A stretch of 64,000 bases of DNA from Planotetraspora silvatica (GCF_016863315.1 NZ_BOOQ01000005.1:1-64000); one strand, 5' to 3'. Positions 24,100-33,809 are shown, numbered from the stretch's first letter. Notes: generated by a model not told the origin, from the sequence alone. Numbers and translations are program-made.

Positions 24100-24458
24100 T
24101 CCCGCACCTCCTCGCCCCAACTGTGGCAGATGACGCCGGTTCCTTGCGCGTACGGCCATGCCCGACGTTTATGCATGATCACGGAGAGAGTAGTGCCAGG
24201 TCAGGGCGTTTTCCGCGAAAGTGCGCATGATCACGGATTGCATCGGCGCAGGTCGGCCGGTGTTTCTCCGAACCTGTGCATGATCACGCATGGGGGGTGG
24301 TCGGGTGGGTGCTCAGGGCGGTAACCGTGGGTTAACACCTGGAGGCACGGCTCGTCACAATCCTGTCGACAATCGACAGATATGGATCGCAGGCCGGTCC
24401 GGCGTCGGGGGGCGTGAGCCGTACCGGGCCCCGGATGAACCGGAAGAAGGAGCCGGCC
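24100..24458. other. Divergent promoter region with the right repeat set
   Basis: 359 bases between the GntR and hydrolase genes. Besides the repeats (24172-24288) it has a hydrolase-side segment near 24360-24400 with CAATCGACAGATATGG, possibly promoter-like. No gene seen. Confidence 0.5.
24172..24288 (-). repeat. Three direct copies of CGTGATCATGCA in inverse orientation, 52-53-bp period (right set)
   Basis: Read on the plus strand, TGCATGATCACG ends at 24183, 24235 (one base changed, CGCATGATCACG) and 24288. The spacing of 52 and 53 bases mirrors the left set. The second and third copies are preceded by CGAAAGTG and CGAACCTG, as in the reverse complement of the left copies. Confidence 0.8.
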
Positions 24459-25127
24459 ATGGTCGACCGACTGGTCGTCGACGCATCTCCCCATCCCTTC
24501 GCCTTCAGTCCCCCGCACACCGCGCTCATCGTCATCGACATGCAGCGCGACTTCGTCGAACCGGGCGGCTTCGGCGAGACCCTCGGCAACGACGTGAGCA
24601 TGTTGCGGAAGGTCGTCCCGCCTCTCGTCGCGGTCCTGGCCGCGACCCGGGACGCGGGGATCGCCGTCATCCACACCAGGGAGGGCCATCTGCCCGATCT
24701 CAGCGACTGCCCGCCCGCCAAGCTCAACCGGGCCAGCCCGAGCCTGCGCATCGGGGACCCCGGACCCAGGGGCCGCATCCTCATCCGCGGCGAGTACGGC
24801 CACGACATCATCGACGAACTCACCCCGCTCGACGGGGAACTGGTCGTCGACAAGCCCGGCAAGGGCTCGTTCTACGGCACGAGCCTCCAGGAGCACCTCG
24901 AGGCCAGGGGGATCACCAGCCTCATCGTGACCGGCGTCACGACCGAGGTCTGCGTGCACACCACGGTCCGTGAGGCCAACGACCGCGGATACGAGTGTCT
25001 CGTCCTTTCTGACTGCGTGGGCTCCTACTTCGAGGAGTTCCAGCGCGCCGGACTCGCCATGATCGCCGCCCAGGGCGGGATCTTCGGCTGGGTCGCCCCT
25101 TCCGAGAACTACCTGAAGGTGATGTGA
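24459..25127 (+). CDS. Isochorismatase-family cysteine hydrolase (biuret/ureide-amidase-like)
   Basis: 222-residue amidohydrolase. Catalytic triad: D in VIDMQRDF, K in [10 protein letters not shown] and C165 in [17 protein letters not shown] precedes the ATG. Members close to this pattern cleave biuret, ureidoacrylate or N-carbamoyl compounds. Its partner is a purine-type permease one base downstream, so a nitrogen-salvage substrate is likely, but which one cannot be read. Confidence 0.85.
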   Translation: MVDRLVVDASPHPFAFSPPHTALIVIDMQRDFVEPGGFGETLGNDVSMLRKVVPPLVAVLAATRDAGIAVIHTREGHLPDLSDCPPAKLNRASPSLRIGDPGPRGRILIRGEYGHDIIDELTPLDGELVVDKPGKGSFYGTSLQEHLEARGITSLIVTGVTTEVCVHTTVREANDRGYECLVLSDCVGSYFEEFQRAGLAMIAAQGGIFGWVAPSENYLKVM

Positions 25128-25128
25128 G

Positions 25129-26712
25129 ATGACCGCCGTCTCCGAGGAGAAGACCTTCAAGCTCCCCTGGTGGGTGTCCGGGGACACCAATGCCTTCTTC
25201 GGCCTCGGCTTCAACGTGCTCGTGAACGTCCTGACGCTCACCGCGCTGTGCCTGGGCGTGGTGCACATCCCCCAGAACGACGTCTACTCCGTCATCCTGC
25301 CCGCGCTCGGGATCCAGTTGCTGATCGGCAACGTCTACTACACCTACCTCGCGCGGCGGCTCGCCAGGAAGGAGAGCCGCACCGACGTCTGCGCGATGCC
25401 GTACGGCCCGAGCGTGCCGCACATGTTCATCGTCACCTTCGTCATCATGTTGCCGACCTACCTGGCCACCAAGGACCCGCTGCGGGCCTGGCAGGCGGGA
25501 TTGGCCTGGTGCTTCATCATCGGGCTCATCGTGCTGGCGGGGGCGTTCGCCGGCCCGCTCATCCGGAGGTACACCCCGCAGGCGGCCATGCTAGGCACGC
25601 TCGCCGGCATCTCGATCGCCTTCATCTCGATGCGTCCGGCGGCCCAGATGTGGGAGGCGCTGTGGATCGCGCTCCCCGTTCTCGTGATCATCCTGATCGG
25701 GTTCTTCACCGACCTCAAGCTCCCCGGCAACATCCCGGTCGGCCTGGCGGCCCTGCTCGTCGGCTCGGCCATCGGGTGGGCGGGCGGATACATGAACCCG
25801 GCCGACGTCTCCGCGGCGGTCGGCGACATCGCGATCGGCCTGCCCACACTGAAGCTCGACCTGCTCGCCAACGGCCTCAGCGAGGTGGCGCCGCTGCTCG
25901 CCACCGCCATCCCGCTGGGCATCTACAACTTCACCGAGGGCATGACCAACGTCGAGAGCGCGTCGGTCGCGGGGGACACCTACAACCTCCGGGCCGTGCT
26001 GCTCGCCGACGGCGCGGGCGCGGTGGTCGGCTCCGCGCTCGGCTCGCCGTTCCCCCCTGCCGTCTACATCGGCCACCCCGGCTGGAAGGAGGCGGGCGGC
26101 CGGACCGCGTACTCGATGGCGAGCGGCGTCGTCATCGCCCTGCTCTGCTTCCTCGGCATGTTCGGCCTGCTGAGCGCGCTGCTGCCGACGCCCGCGATCG
26201 TGCCGATCCTGCTCTACATCGGCCTGCTCATCGGCGCGCAGGCCTTCCAGGCGGTGCCGAGGGTCCACGCGGTGGCCGTGGTGATGGCCGTCATCCCCAA
26301 CATCGCCTCCTGGGCCTCGGGCCAGATGAACAACGTGCTGGCCGCCGCAGGGACCACGGCCGAGAAGGTGGGCGGCGACGCGATCGCCGCCGCCGGAACC
26401 GTCTACGACGGCACCGTCCTGCTCGGCGGGGGCGCCATCCTGGCCGGTCTGGTGCTGGGCGCCATCGTGGCGTTCATCATCGACAAGAACTTCTACTGGG
26501 CGTCGGGCTACGCGCTGTTCGGCGCGGTGTTGTCGTTCATCGGCCTGCTGCACGCCGAGAAGGTCGGCTGGAACGTCGGCGGCCAGGTCTCCCTCGGGTA
26601 CGTGTTCGCCGCCGCCGTGCTGGCCGCCTTCGGGCTGTGGCAGTCCCGGCGGCCTGCCGGTGATCCGGCGGCCGGGCCGGGCGCACGGGAGGCGGAGCCC
26701 GCCGAGGCCTGA
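25129..26712 (+). CDS. Xanthine/uracil/purine-type permease (NCS2/AzgA-like)
   Basis: 527-residue membrane protein with about 13 hydrophobic segments. It begins PWWVSGDTNAFFGLGFNVLV, and the middle has EVAPLLATAIPLGIYNFTEG followed by ESASVAGDTYN, the conserved central region of this permease group. It is coupled to the hydrolase (stop and start one base apart), so they probably import and open the same nitrogenous compound. Two hairpins follow. Confidence 0.82.
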   Translation: MTAVSEEKTFKLPWWVSGDTNAFFGLGFNVLVNVLTLTALCLGVVHIPQNDVYSVILPALGIQLLIGNVYYTYLARRLARKESRTDVCAMPYGPSVPHMFIVTFVIMLPTYLATKDPLRAWQAGLAWCFIIGLIVLAGAFAGPLIRRYTPQAAMLGTLAGISIAFISMRPAAQMWEALWIALPVLVIILIGFFTDLKLPGNIPVGLAALLVGSAIGWAGGYMNPADVSAAVGDIAIGLPTLKLDLLANGLSEVAPLLATAIPLGIYNFTEGMTNVESASVAGDTYNLRAVLLADGAGAVVGSALGSPFPPAVYIGHPGWKEAGGRTAYSMASGVVIALLCFLGMFGLLSALLPTPAIVPILLYIGLLIGAQAFQAVPRVHAVAVVMAVIPNIASWASGQMNNVLAAAGTTAEKVGGDAIAAAGTVYDGTVLLGGGAILAGLVLGAIVAFIIDKNFYWASGYALFGAVLSFIGLLHAEKVGWNVGGQVSLGYVFAAAVLAAFGLWQSRRPAGDPAAGPGAREAEPAEA

Positions 26713-26720
26713 GAGGTCCC

Positions 26721-26742
26721 GCTCCACGGCCGCCCGTGGAGC
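26721..26742 (+). terminator. Hairpin after the permease
   Basis: GCTCCACGG and CCGTGGAGC form a perfect 9-bp stem with a 4-base loop, 8 bases past the stop. Confidence 0.7.
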
Positions 26743-26837
26743 TGTGGGGCGCCCGTGAACCACCCGTAAGCCGCTCGTGAAGGACTCCGTGGACTCCGTG
26801 GAGCCCCTCTCGCATCCGCATCCCGCAGCCGCTACAG

Positions 26838-26865
26838 GGCCGTGACCGCCTGGTCGCGGCCTTTT
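26838..26865 (+). terminator. Intrinsic terminator with T-tract
   Basis: GGCCGTGACC and GGTCGCGGCC pair over 10 bp (one wobble) around GCCT, followed directly by TTTT. It isolates the next gene from the permease operon. Confidence 0.75.
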
Positions 26866-27004
26866 GCGTGGAACCGGCCGCGGCCAGAGTGAGCTTTGTG
26901 ACTGTATGTTGGCAAAAGTAAAATTTCGTGGCGATGACTTGGGGTTTGACTTGTTCTTGGCTTAATGTCCGATTACTCAACCGTGACCAGTCAGGAGATC
27001 CCCC

Positions 27005-27757
27005 ATTTCCAGCATCGCGGCACAGCCTCCCCAGAGCCCCGTACAGACCCCGTCCGGCTGCACTGAGCAGCCGCTGCTCAAGGGCACCACGACCGCCTCC
27101 TACTTCTGGGACGACGGTTCGGGCGTCAACGGCGACACCGGCACCCCCGCCTCGGGGAAGCCGATGCAGAAAGGCCTCGCGGCAAGCCCGAGCTGGCCCC
27201 TGGGGACCAAGGGCTATGTCGTCTACCAGGGCAAGAAGGCGGACTTCTTCATCGGTGACCGCGGGCCCGGCATCCCGTCCGACCACGGCGTGATGCTCGA
27301 CCTCGACGGCAAGACCTTCGCCGACCTGACCGGCGGCACGTGGGACGACTCCTCCATGACCGTCGAGGGCAACGGCGGAGCGGGCCACATCAATGTGACC
27401 TACGTCGTCACCGAGTGGGGCTCGAACCCGGGCAAGAAGGCCGCTCCGCGGCCGTTCTCGGCCGGAGCCTACGGCGTCCACGACGACTCGCCCAACGGGC
27501 CGGTGATGGTCTGCCCGTCCGCAGTGGCCACAGCGGCCACAGCGGCCACAGGGCCCGCGGCGGACTCCCCGGCCGCCGCGACTCCGGCCGATGACGCCGC
27601 GTCGGCCGCTCCGGGCTTCAGCACGGTGTCGGCGGCGGGACCGTACTCCGAGCCCGTCACCCCCTGCCCCGAGGTCTCGGCCGCCCTCATCGTCTGCGCG
27701 GTCGCCGCGGCGGCGGGCAGGAGCGCGCTTCGCCGCGCCGCAGGGCGCCGGTCCTGA
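27005..27757 (+). CDS. RlpA-like double-psi beta-barrel protein, apparently with an ATT start
   Basis: The domain is visible as TTTASYFWDDGSG, TPASGKP, WPLGTKGYVVY and DRGPGIPSDHGVMLDLD, the pattern of RlpA/expansin-type barrels. The first in-frame Met (27164) lies inside the domain, and the frame is closed by a stop at 26984. No ATG, GTG or TTG lies between, but ATT at 27005 has AGGAG seven bases upstream. CTG at 27074 has no ribosome binding site. An Ala/Pro-rich segment and a hydrophobic C-terminus (VSAALIVCAVAAAAG) with a basic tail follow. No signal peptide, odd for this family; a frameshift or error upstream is the alternative. Confidence 0.6.
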   Translation: MSSIAAQPPQSPVQTPSGCTEQPLLKGTTTASYFWDDGSGVNGDTGTPASGKPMQKGLAASPSWPLGTKGYVVYQGKKADFFIGDRGPGIPSDHGVMLDLDGKTFADLTGGTWDDSSMTVEGNGGAGHINVTYVVTEWGSNPGKKAAPRPFSAGAYGVHDDSPNGPVMVCPSAVATAATAATGPAADSPAAATPADDAASAAPGFSTVSAAGPYSEPVTPCPEVSAALIVCAVAAAAGRSALRRAAGRRS

Positions 27758-27858
27758 CGGGCGACGCAGTGCGCCGTGGGCCGACGGTCCTGAGCGACGC
27801 CGCCGGCTGCCGGTCCTGACGGGAACGGCGGCGCCCCCGCCGGTCCTGACGGGCGACG
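27747..27858. repeat. Short dispersed repeat CCGGTCCTGACGGG
   Basis: GCCGGTCCTGACGGG occurs at 27747, 27809 and 27839, with a partial copy at 27785, in the gap between the converging RlpA-like and SecA2 genes. The first copy covers the RlpA-like stop codon. Confidence 0.6.
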
Positions 27859-27871
27859 ACGGCGCGCCCGC

Positions 27872-30196
27872 CTACTTCTTGCGGCGGCGCTTCAGCGTTC
27901 CCGCCACGCGCTGCAGGATGCGCTCCCAGTCGGAGCCGAACGGGTTGTCCTGAACCAGGTACGTCCACGTCGCGGTGGGCCGCTTGAGACCCTGATCGGC
28001 CAGGTCGGCGGTGACGTCCGCCGTCTCGAACGTCTCCTTCGACCGCTGCTCGACCTCGTCGAGCAGGCTGCGATAGGCAGGCGCCGCCTCGCGGTTGAAC
28101 TCGTCGAGCGGGTTGAGCCGTCCGAGCGCCCGCAGATGGATGCCCTCGCGGAGATCCGCCAGATAACCGAGGTGCTCGGTCCAGCACCTGTCCAGATGGA
28201 ACAGCACGATCTGCCGGCATGCCTGCTCGACGACGTCGGTGCCGGCCGTCTCGCTCAGCTCGCGGAAGCGGTCGGGGAATGCCTCCCGCAGCGCCTCCGC
28301 CGCGGCGTCGCCGTGGAGGACCCGGTCGCGCAGTTCGAGGACGTGCGTCCGCTGCTCCTCCATGAGCCGGGTGTAGCGCCAGGTGTTGCGGTGGATCTCC
28401 AGGTTGACGCCCTCCGCGACCCGCTGGGCGTGCGCCACGAGCTCTTCCGCCCGCTTGTGCCGTACGACGCCGTCGGGGTCGGAGGGGGGGAGTGACTCCC
28501 CGGCCGCGTACGCGGTGAGCAACTCGTCCTCGCCGCTGACGAAGAAGACCGAGCCGCCGGGGTCGCCCTGCCGCCCGGCCCGGCCGCGGAGCTGGTCGTC
28601 GAGCCTGCTGCTGTCGTGCCGCCCGGTTCCGATGACGTACAGCCCGCCGAGGTCCGCGACGGTCCGCTCCGTGGACTCATCGACATCCGACTCCGTGGAC
28701 TCCTCGACGGACCCCTCGGGATCCCCGGCGGTCCCGTCGTCGTCCGCCGGCCGTCCGCCGAGCCGGATGTCGGTGCCGCGGCCGGCCATCTGGGTGGAGA
28801 CCGTGATCGTGCCCTGGGCACCGGCCCTGGCGATGATCGCCGCCTCTTCCGCGTCGTTCTTGGCGTTGAGCACCACAGGCCGCAGCCCCCGGGCGCGGAG
28901 CGCCTCGTCGAGGCGCTCGGACTCCGCGACGTCGAGCGTGCCGATCAGGATGGGACGGCCGGTGGCGTGCTGGGCGTCGATCTCGTCCAGCAGCGCCTCC
29001 TGCCTGGCCTCGGCGGTGGCGAAGATCCGGTCGGGCTCGTCCACCCTGACGCACGGCTTGTTGGGCGGGATCACGGCGACCTTGAGGTCGTAGAACTCGC
29101 GGAGCTGCTCGCCGACGGCGACGGCCGTACCGGTCATGCCGCAGATCTCGGGATAGCCGCGCAGCAGGCCCTGGATGGTCAGAGAGTCGAGGATCTCCCC
29201 GGTCTCCGACGCGGGGAGCTTCTCCTTCGCCTCCACCGCCGCCTGGAGCCCATCGGGCCACCGCTGCAGCAGCGCGACGCGTCCACGCGACTGGTTGATC
29301 AGATGGACGCGCCCGTCCCGCACGATGTAGTCGACGTCGCGCGTGAGCAGCGCGTGTGCGTGCAGGGCCAGGTTGACCTCGGTCACCACGCCGGGGTCCT
29401 GATAGAGATCGACGCCGAGGGCCTTCTCGACCGTGTCGGTGCCCTTGGCGGTGAGGAAGACGCTCCGCCCCTCCTGGTCGACCTTGTAGTGGTAGCCGCG
29501 GGACAGCCTCCTGACCAGCGCGGCCATCTCCGGCACCGCCGTACCGGGATCGGCGGCTCCGGCCAGCACGAGCGGCACGCGGGCCTCGTCGACGAGCACG
29601 GAATCGGCCTCGTCCACCAGCGCGACCTGCGGTGCGGGGACGACCAGCTCGGCGGGATCGGTGACCAGCCGGTCACGGAGCACGTCGAAGCCGAGCTCGC
29701 TGACCGCCGCGTAGGTCACGTCCTTGGTGTAGGCGTCCCGGCGCTCCTCGCGAGTGGAGGTCTCGGAGATCCAGCCGACGGTGAGCCCCAGGATCTCGAA
29801 CAGAGGCCGCATCCACTCGGCGTCGCGGCGTGCGAGGTAGTCGTTGACCGACACCGCGTGGACGTGCTTGCCCTGGAGGGCGAATCCGGCGGCGCTCAGG
29901 GCGCCGGCCAGCGTCTTTCCCTCGCCGGTGGCCATCTGCGCGACGTGTCCGTCCAGCATGGCCAGCATGCCGACGAGCTGGACGTCGAAGGGCCGCTGAC
30001 CGAGCGCGCGGCGGGCGGCCTCGCGCATGACGGCGCAGAACTCCGGCGTGCCCACCTCTCCGGCCCGAAGTTCGGCGCGCTCGCGCACCTCGGCCTCGAG
30101 TTCCCCGGCCCGCTCGACCGTTCGCTGGAACGGCGTCAGATCGACGCTTCCCGGCCTGTCGAGAAAACGCCTGACGAAGTCAGCTACCGAGGCCAT
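27872..30196 (-). CDS. secA2: Accessory preprotein translocase ATPase SecA2
   Basis: 774 residues, shorter than housekeeping SecA and without its C-terminal zinc finger. Motor motifs: MATGEGKT (Walker A), VDEADSVL (DEAD-type), [17 protein letters not shown] and [11 protein letters not shown]. An acidic stretch rich in Asp/Glu/Ser (about residues 485-515) interrupts the second nucleotide-binding domain. SecA2 proteins of actinomycetes export a limited set of proteins, some without signal peptides (family knowledge). The convergent neighbour is such a signal-less envelope-type protein. Confidence 0.92.
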   Translation of the reverse strand: MASVADFVRRFLDRPGSVDLTPFQRTVERAGELEAEVRERAELRAGEVGTPEFCAVMREAARRALGQRPFDVQLVGMLAMLDGHVAQMATGEGKTLAGALSAAGFALQGKHVHAVSVNDYLARRDAEWMRPLFEILGLTVGWISETSTREERRDAYTKDVTYAAVSELGFDVLRDRLVTDPAELVVPAPQVALVDEADSVLVDEARVPLVLAGAADPGTAVPEMAALVRRLSRGYHYKVDQEGRSVFLTAKGTDTVEKALGVDLYQDPGVVTEVNLALHAHALLTRDVDYIVRDGRVHLINQSRGRVALLQRWPDGLQAAVEAKEKLPASETGEILDSLTIQGLLRGYPEICGMTGTAVAVGEQLREFYDLKVAVIPPNKPCVRVDEPDRIFATAEARQEALLDEIDAQHATGRPILIGTLDVAESERLDEALRARGLRPVVLNAKNDAEEAAIIARAGAQGTITVSTQMAGRGTDIRLGGRPADDDGTAGDPEGSVEESTESDVDESTERTVADLGGLYVIGTGRHDSSRLDDQLRGRAGRQGDPGGSVFFVSGEDELLTAYAAGESLPPSDPDGVVRHKRAEELVAHAQRVAEGVNLEIHRNTWRYTRLMEEQRTHVLELRDRVLHGDAAAEALREAFPDRFRELSETAGTDVVEQACRQIVLFHLDRCWTEHLGYLADLREGIHLRALGRLNPLDEFNREAAPAYRSLLDEVEQRSKETFETADVTADLADQGLKRPTATWTYLVQDNPFGSDWERILQRVAGTLKRRRKK

Positions 30197-30332
30197 GCTC
30201 GCTCCAACGACTCACCTGCCGGACTGGTTCCGTCTGCCCGGTTCATGGTGCCACTATCCGGTCTCACAGCCTGACCGGGCACCCCGGCATTGCTGTCAGA
30301 GGATGACAGGTATGGCCGGAAGTATGGCCCGC

Positions 30333-30692
30333 ATGACAACCATCGCGAAACTCATCGCCGTCACCATCGACTGCGCCGAGCCCAAGAAGCTGGCCGAGTT
30401 CTACGCCACGATCACCGGATTCGAGGTGCAGTACGCCGAGGGCGAGTACGCCGGAATCGGCGACGGCACCGCCGCCATCTACTTCCAGCGGATTCCCGAC
30501 CGGAAACCGGCCTCGTGGCCCGGCGCCGACAAGCAGTTCCACCTCGACTTCCGGGTGCCGGACGTGGCCAAGGCCGTACAGGAGTACCTGGAACTGGGTG
30601 CGAGCAAGCCGGAATTCCAGCCCGGTGACGGGTGGATCGTCCTCGCGGACCCGGAGGGCCACCTGTTTTGCGTCTGTCCGGAAAGGTCATGA
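30333..30692 (+). CDS. VOC superfamily protein (glyoxalase-like)
   Basis: 119 residues, MTTIAKLIAVTIDCAEPKKL at the start, then FYATITGFEV, FHLDFRVPDV and DPEGHLFCVCPE. This is the single-domain glyoxalase-like type common in actinomycetes. An earlier ATG at 30312 is possible. Function unknown. Confidence 0.82.
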   Translation: MTTIAKLIAVTIDCAEPKKLAEFYATITGFEVQYAEGEYAGIGDGTAAIYFQRIPDRKPASWPGADKQFHLDFRVPDVAKAVQEYLELGASKPEFQPGDGWIVLADPEGHLFCVCPERS

Positions 30693-30788
30693 CTTCATGC
30701 GGGTCGAGTGATCAAGCGGCCGGGACAGTGACCTTTGTCCCTAAGCTTGCGTGGTGACACTCGACTCGCGACTCACCGGCCGGCGCCC

Positions 30789-31682
30789 ATGATCTTGATG
30801 GGAATCTCGATCGCCCTCATCGGAGCCCTGGGCTACGCCCTCGGTGCCGCCCTGCAGCAGCGCGAAGCCGTCACCGCGGGCGCCACGCTCAAACTAGTGA
30901 GGCGGCCGCGCTGGTGGATCGGCGGCGTCATCGGCTTCACCGGCGCGTCCCTGCACGCCGTCGCGCTCAGCATCGCGCCGCTCGTGGTCGTGCAGCCGGT
31001 GAGTGTGGCGACGCTCGTCTTCGCCGTCCCCCTCGCGGCGTGGCTCCACGGCAGGCGCCCGCGACGGGCCGAGATCATCGGCTCGGTCGCGGTCGCGGCC
31101 GGGCTGCTGGGCCTGATGGTGCTCGTCCCGGCCCACAACGTGACGCCGGTGTTGTCGAGCCGCGCCGCCATCGGGCTGATCGGAACGGTCGGGGTGATCG
31201 TCGCCATCACGTTCCTCATCGCACGGTGGTTGCGAGGGCCGCTCAAGGCGCTGCTGATGGCGATCGGCGCCGGCTCGGTCACCGCGACGGTGTCCACGTT
31301 CGTGCGGGTCGTGGGCGGCGGGCTCGGCGGTGACCTCGCACGGTTGCTCACCTGGTTCACCATCGCCATCCCCGTGCTGCTGGTCTGCGCCGTGGTGCTG
31401 CTGCAGAAGTCGTACGCCGTGGGCTACTTCGGCATCGCCTACGCCGGGGTCCAGGTGGTGGACCCGATCACCTCGGTGACGGCCGGCGCCGTGCTGCTCG
31501 GCGAGCCGCTGCCCACGGGGGCGGGGAACGTGATCCCCGCCCTGTTGGCGGCCGCGGTGCTCATCGCCGGGACCATAACCCTGGGCCGGATGGCGCCCGA
31601 TCACTCCCAGGCCGCCCCGGAAGGCGTCCCGGTGAAGCTTCCAGACGGAGGGACCGGCGCCGTCGAGACCGCCCGGATCTGA
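30789..31682 (+). CDS. DMT/EamA-type transporter
   Basis: 297 residues with about nine to ten membrane segments and pseudo-twofold repeats (GISIALIGALGYALGAALQQ; VVVQPVSVATLVFAVPLAAW; VVDPITSVTAGAVLLGEPL). The ATG at 30789 is preceded by a weak site. Substrate unknown; the short C-terminal tail is cytoplasmic. Confidence 0.8.
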   Translation: MILMGISIALIGALGYALGAALQQREAVTAGATLKLVRRPRWWIGGVIGFTGASLHAVALSIAPLVVVQPVSVATLVFAVPLAAWLHGRRPRRAEIIGSVAVAAGLLGLMVLVPAHNVTPVLSSRAAIGLIGTVGVIVAITFLIARWLRGPLKALLMAIGAGSVTATVSTFVRVVGGGLGGDLARLLTWFTIAIPVLLVCAVVLLQKSYAVGYFGIAYAGVQVVDPITSVTAGAVLLGEPLPTGAGNVIPALLAAAVLIAGTITLGRMAPDHSQAAPEGVPVKLPDGGTGAVETARI

Positions 31683-31962
31683 TCGGTGGTTCGCGCTGAT
31701 TGACCGTTTCGGGGTCTCCGGCCTTCCTGAAGACACCTGCCGTTCCCCTGCAGGAATGCGCCGTTCACCTCGGAGGCCACGCTTCACAGCGGCAACATCG
31801 GGCGGCCACCGTCCGAGCCCTGGGGATTAACCGTCGCAGGCGAGCCTGCGGCTGCCCGGCAAATCGCGATCAGTACTCCCGCCAAGACTGAGAGGCCGAC
31901 CGATGGGCGGCCAGGGTTTGCCGGGCTTCGGGCCCTGGGTCGTCTATCTGTGGTGGTTGGTT
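31683..31962. other. Intergenic leader of the HtaA-sortase genes
   Basis: No separate gene. CGCAGGC and GCCTGCG (31835-31841, 31844-31850) are a tight inverted repeat 50-110 bases before the two candidate starts. No known riboswitch pattern recognised. Confidence 0.35.
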
Positions 31963-33114
31963 ATGAATGGTGTACGTGCAAGCCGGCGACGACGAGCACG
32001 AAACCTGACGGTGCTCGCTGTCACGCAACTCGCCTTCGGAGCCATGGCCACGCTGGGAGCCATGGCCGCCAGCGCATCGGACATCCCCACGGCCAGAACG
32101 GTGACGGGCGGCACTCTCACCTGGGCGGTGAGCGACGTGCTCGGCCGGCCCGGAGACGGATCCACCGCCGACAAGGCGAAGATCGAGGTCTCAGGCGGCG
32201 CGGAAAAGCTCTCCGACGGTGCCGTGCGCTTCCCCGCGAAGGGCGGCGCCTTCGATCCCGCCACCGGGCGCGCGGTGGTGACCTATGCGGGATCGGTGAC
32301 CCTCACCGTCGAGCATCGGACGGTGTCCGTCGCCGCCCCGCAGGTCCTCGTCGACGGCGAGCGATCCGCGCTCCGTGCGACGGTCACCGGCCCCGCCCAG
32401 GTCCACGGAACCGCGGTCGCCATCGATGTGGCGCGACTGGCCGCCACCCGGCCGCACCTCACGTCGGGGTCCGTGAGCTGGGCCGATCTCGCGGCGACCG
32501 CGACAGAGCAGGGGGCCGCGTCTCTGGCACCGCTCACCACTTCCACGGGTTCGCTCGGTCCCGTCTCGCTCGGCGTCACCGTCGGCGAGAGCGCCGACCC
32601 CGACGCCCAACGGGAGCTGGCCCTCGCCCTGGCCGCGGAAAGCCCCACGCCGAGCGCGAGCGCGTCGGTGAGCCCCAGCGGATCGCCGTCGGCTTCGCCC
32701 TCGACGTCATCGTGCCCGTCGCCGAGCGCGTCGACCAGCGGCTCGCCCAGCCCGAGTGCCTCCGCGAGCACCTCACCGAGCACCTCGCCGAGTGCGAGTG
32801 CCTCCGCGAGCACCTCGCCGAGTGCCAGTGCCTCCCCCAGCACGTCACCCAGTGCGAGCCCGTCCGCCAGCCCCTCCAACTCCCCTTGCGCGTCGCCGTC
32901 CCCGAGCCCGTCGGAAAGCCCATCGGAGACTCCGACCGACGGAGGGCCCTCCACGACGTACACCACCATCGAGGCCGCCAACTCCAACACGCTCGCCAAG
33001 ACCGGTGACGGTTTCCTCGTCCCTCTCACGATGGCGGGTGTGGCCCTGATCGTGGGCGGGGTGTTCACCCTGAGGATCGCCCGTCGCGGCGGCTACGCCT
33101 CGGACGACTTCTGA
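31963..33114 (+). CDS. HtaA-domain surface protein with LAXTG sorting signal
   Basis: Probable haem-binding wall protein, 383 residues from ATG 31963; ATG 31903 has a better AGAGG but adds 20 residues before the signal peptide. After the signal peptide (TLGAMAASAS) an HtaA-like domain starts at GGTLTWAVSDVLG, with GGAFDPATGRAVVTYAGSV and PQVLVDGE typical of it. A Ser/Pro/Ala wall-spanning region follows, then LAKTG, a hydrophobic helix and a basic tail (RIARRGG), the sorting signal read by class E sortases. The sortase gene is next. Haem binding is inferred from the domain. Confidence 0.82.
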   Translation: MNGVRASRRRRARNLTVLAVTQLAFGAMATLGAMAASASDIPTARTVTGGTLTWAVSDVLGRPGDGSTADKAKIEVSGGAEKLSDGAVRFPAKGGAFDPATGRAVVTYAGSVTLTVEHRTVSVAAPQVLVDGERSALRATVTGPAQVHGTAVAIDVARLAATRPHLTSGSVSWADLAATATEQGAASLAPLTTSTGSLGPVSLGVTVGESADPDAQRELALALAAESPTPSASASVSPSGSPSASPSTSSCPSPSASTSGSPSPSASASTSPSTSPSASASASTSPSASASPSTSPSASPSASPSNSPCASPSPSPSESPSETPTDGGPSTTYTTIEAANSNTLAKTGDGFLVPLTMAGVALIVGGVFTLRIARRGGYASDDF

Positions 33115-33116
33115 TC

Positions 33117-33809
33117 GTGGTCGCCGACCAGCGGGCCACGACCGGCGTGGTCGACGACGAATTCTGGGAGCCGCCCTGGCGACCGGTCGTCCGTGGCGCC
33201 GGCGAGATCCTGATCACCCTGGGCCTGCTCTTTTGCCTCTTCGCGGCCTACGAGTTCTATGGCAGGTCGTGGCGGATCGAGGCGGAGCAGGATCAGGTGG
33301 ACAGCGTGCTCGACCGGCAGTGGAAGGAGCCCGGCTCGGCCGTGCCGGTGGACGGGCAGCCGATCGCGCGCGTGCACATCCCGAAGCTGCACCGCAAGTG
33401 GGCCGTCGTGGAGGGCGTCACCACCGGCGACCTGCGCAAGGGGCCAGGACACTACCCCGGTACGGCCAGGCCCGGCCAGGTGGGCAACATGGCGATCGCG
33501 GGACACCGCATTCCCTCGGTGTTCTGGGACATCGACCGGCTGCGTGACGGCGACGCCATCGTGGCGGAGACCAAGACGGGCTGGTACGTCTATCGAGTGG
33601 TGGGCCTGCGCAAGGTGCTTCCCACGCAGGTCGAGGTCATCGCCCCCGATCCGTTCCATCCGGGCGCGCGGCCACGGACGCCCATGCTGACTCTGACCAC
33701 CTGCAACCCGAAGCTGCAGAACTGGCAGCGGCTGGTGGTCTTCGCGGAGCTCGATCGGGCCCAGGCCAGATCGCAGGGCCGCCCGGCGGAGCTCGAGGAG
33801 GCACGGTGA
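33117..33809 (+). CDS. srtE: Class E sortase
   Basis: Transpeptidase of 230 residues that should anchor the adjacent LAKTG protein to peptidoglycan. One N-terminal membrane segment (ILITLGLLFCLFAAYEF) precedes the catalytic barrel. Active site: H130 in AGHR, C196 in TLTTCNP and R205 in RLVVFAE. The GTG start lies two bases after the substrate stop; the ribosome binding site is weak, so translation probably depends on the upstream gene. Enzyme and sole visible substrate form a dedicated pair. Confidence 0.92.
   Translation: MVADQRATTGVVDDEFWEPPWRPVVRGAGEILITLGLLFCLFAAYEFYGRSWRIEAEQDQVDSVLDRQWKEPGSAVPVDGQPIARVHIPKLHRKWAVVEGVTTGDLRKGPGHYPGTARPGQVGNMAIAGHRIPSVFWDIDRLRDGDAIVAETKTGWYVYRVVGLRKVLPTQVEVIAPDPFHPGARPRTPMLTLTTCNPKLQNWQRLVVFAELDRAQARSQGRPAELEEAR

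Noticed and set aside
23304-24288. Regularly spaced repeats resembling a small CRISPR array
   Set aside because: Repeat is only 12-20 bases and degenerate, there are three copies per set, the two sets are inverted and separated by a regulator gene, and no cas gene is present.
26866-27004. c-di-AMP (ydaO-type) riboswitch before the RlpA-like gene
   Set aside because: Such switches precede many actinobacterial wall-enzyme genes, but the conserved GC-rich core pattern is not visible here.
26928-27004. Signal peptide in another frame that could be joined to the RlpA-like gene by a frameshift
   Set aside because: The frames starting at 26928 and near 26983 give no hydrophobic signal-like stretch, so a single frameshift does not rescue one.
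32640-32930. Ser/Pro/Ala repeat region as a separate repeat element
   Set aside because: It is in-frame low-complexity wall-spanning sequence of the HtaA protein and needs no other explanation.
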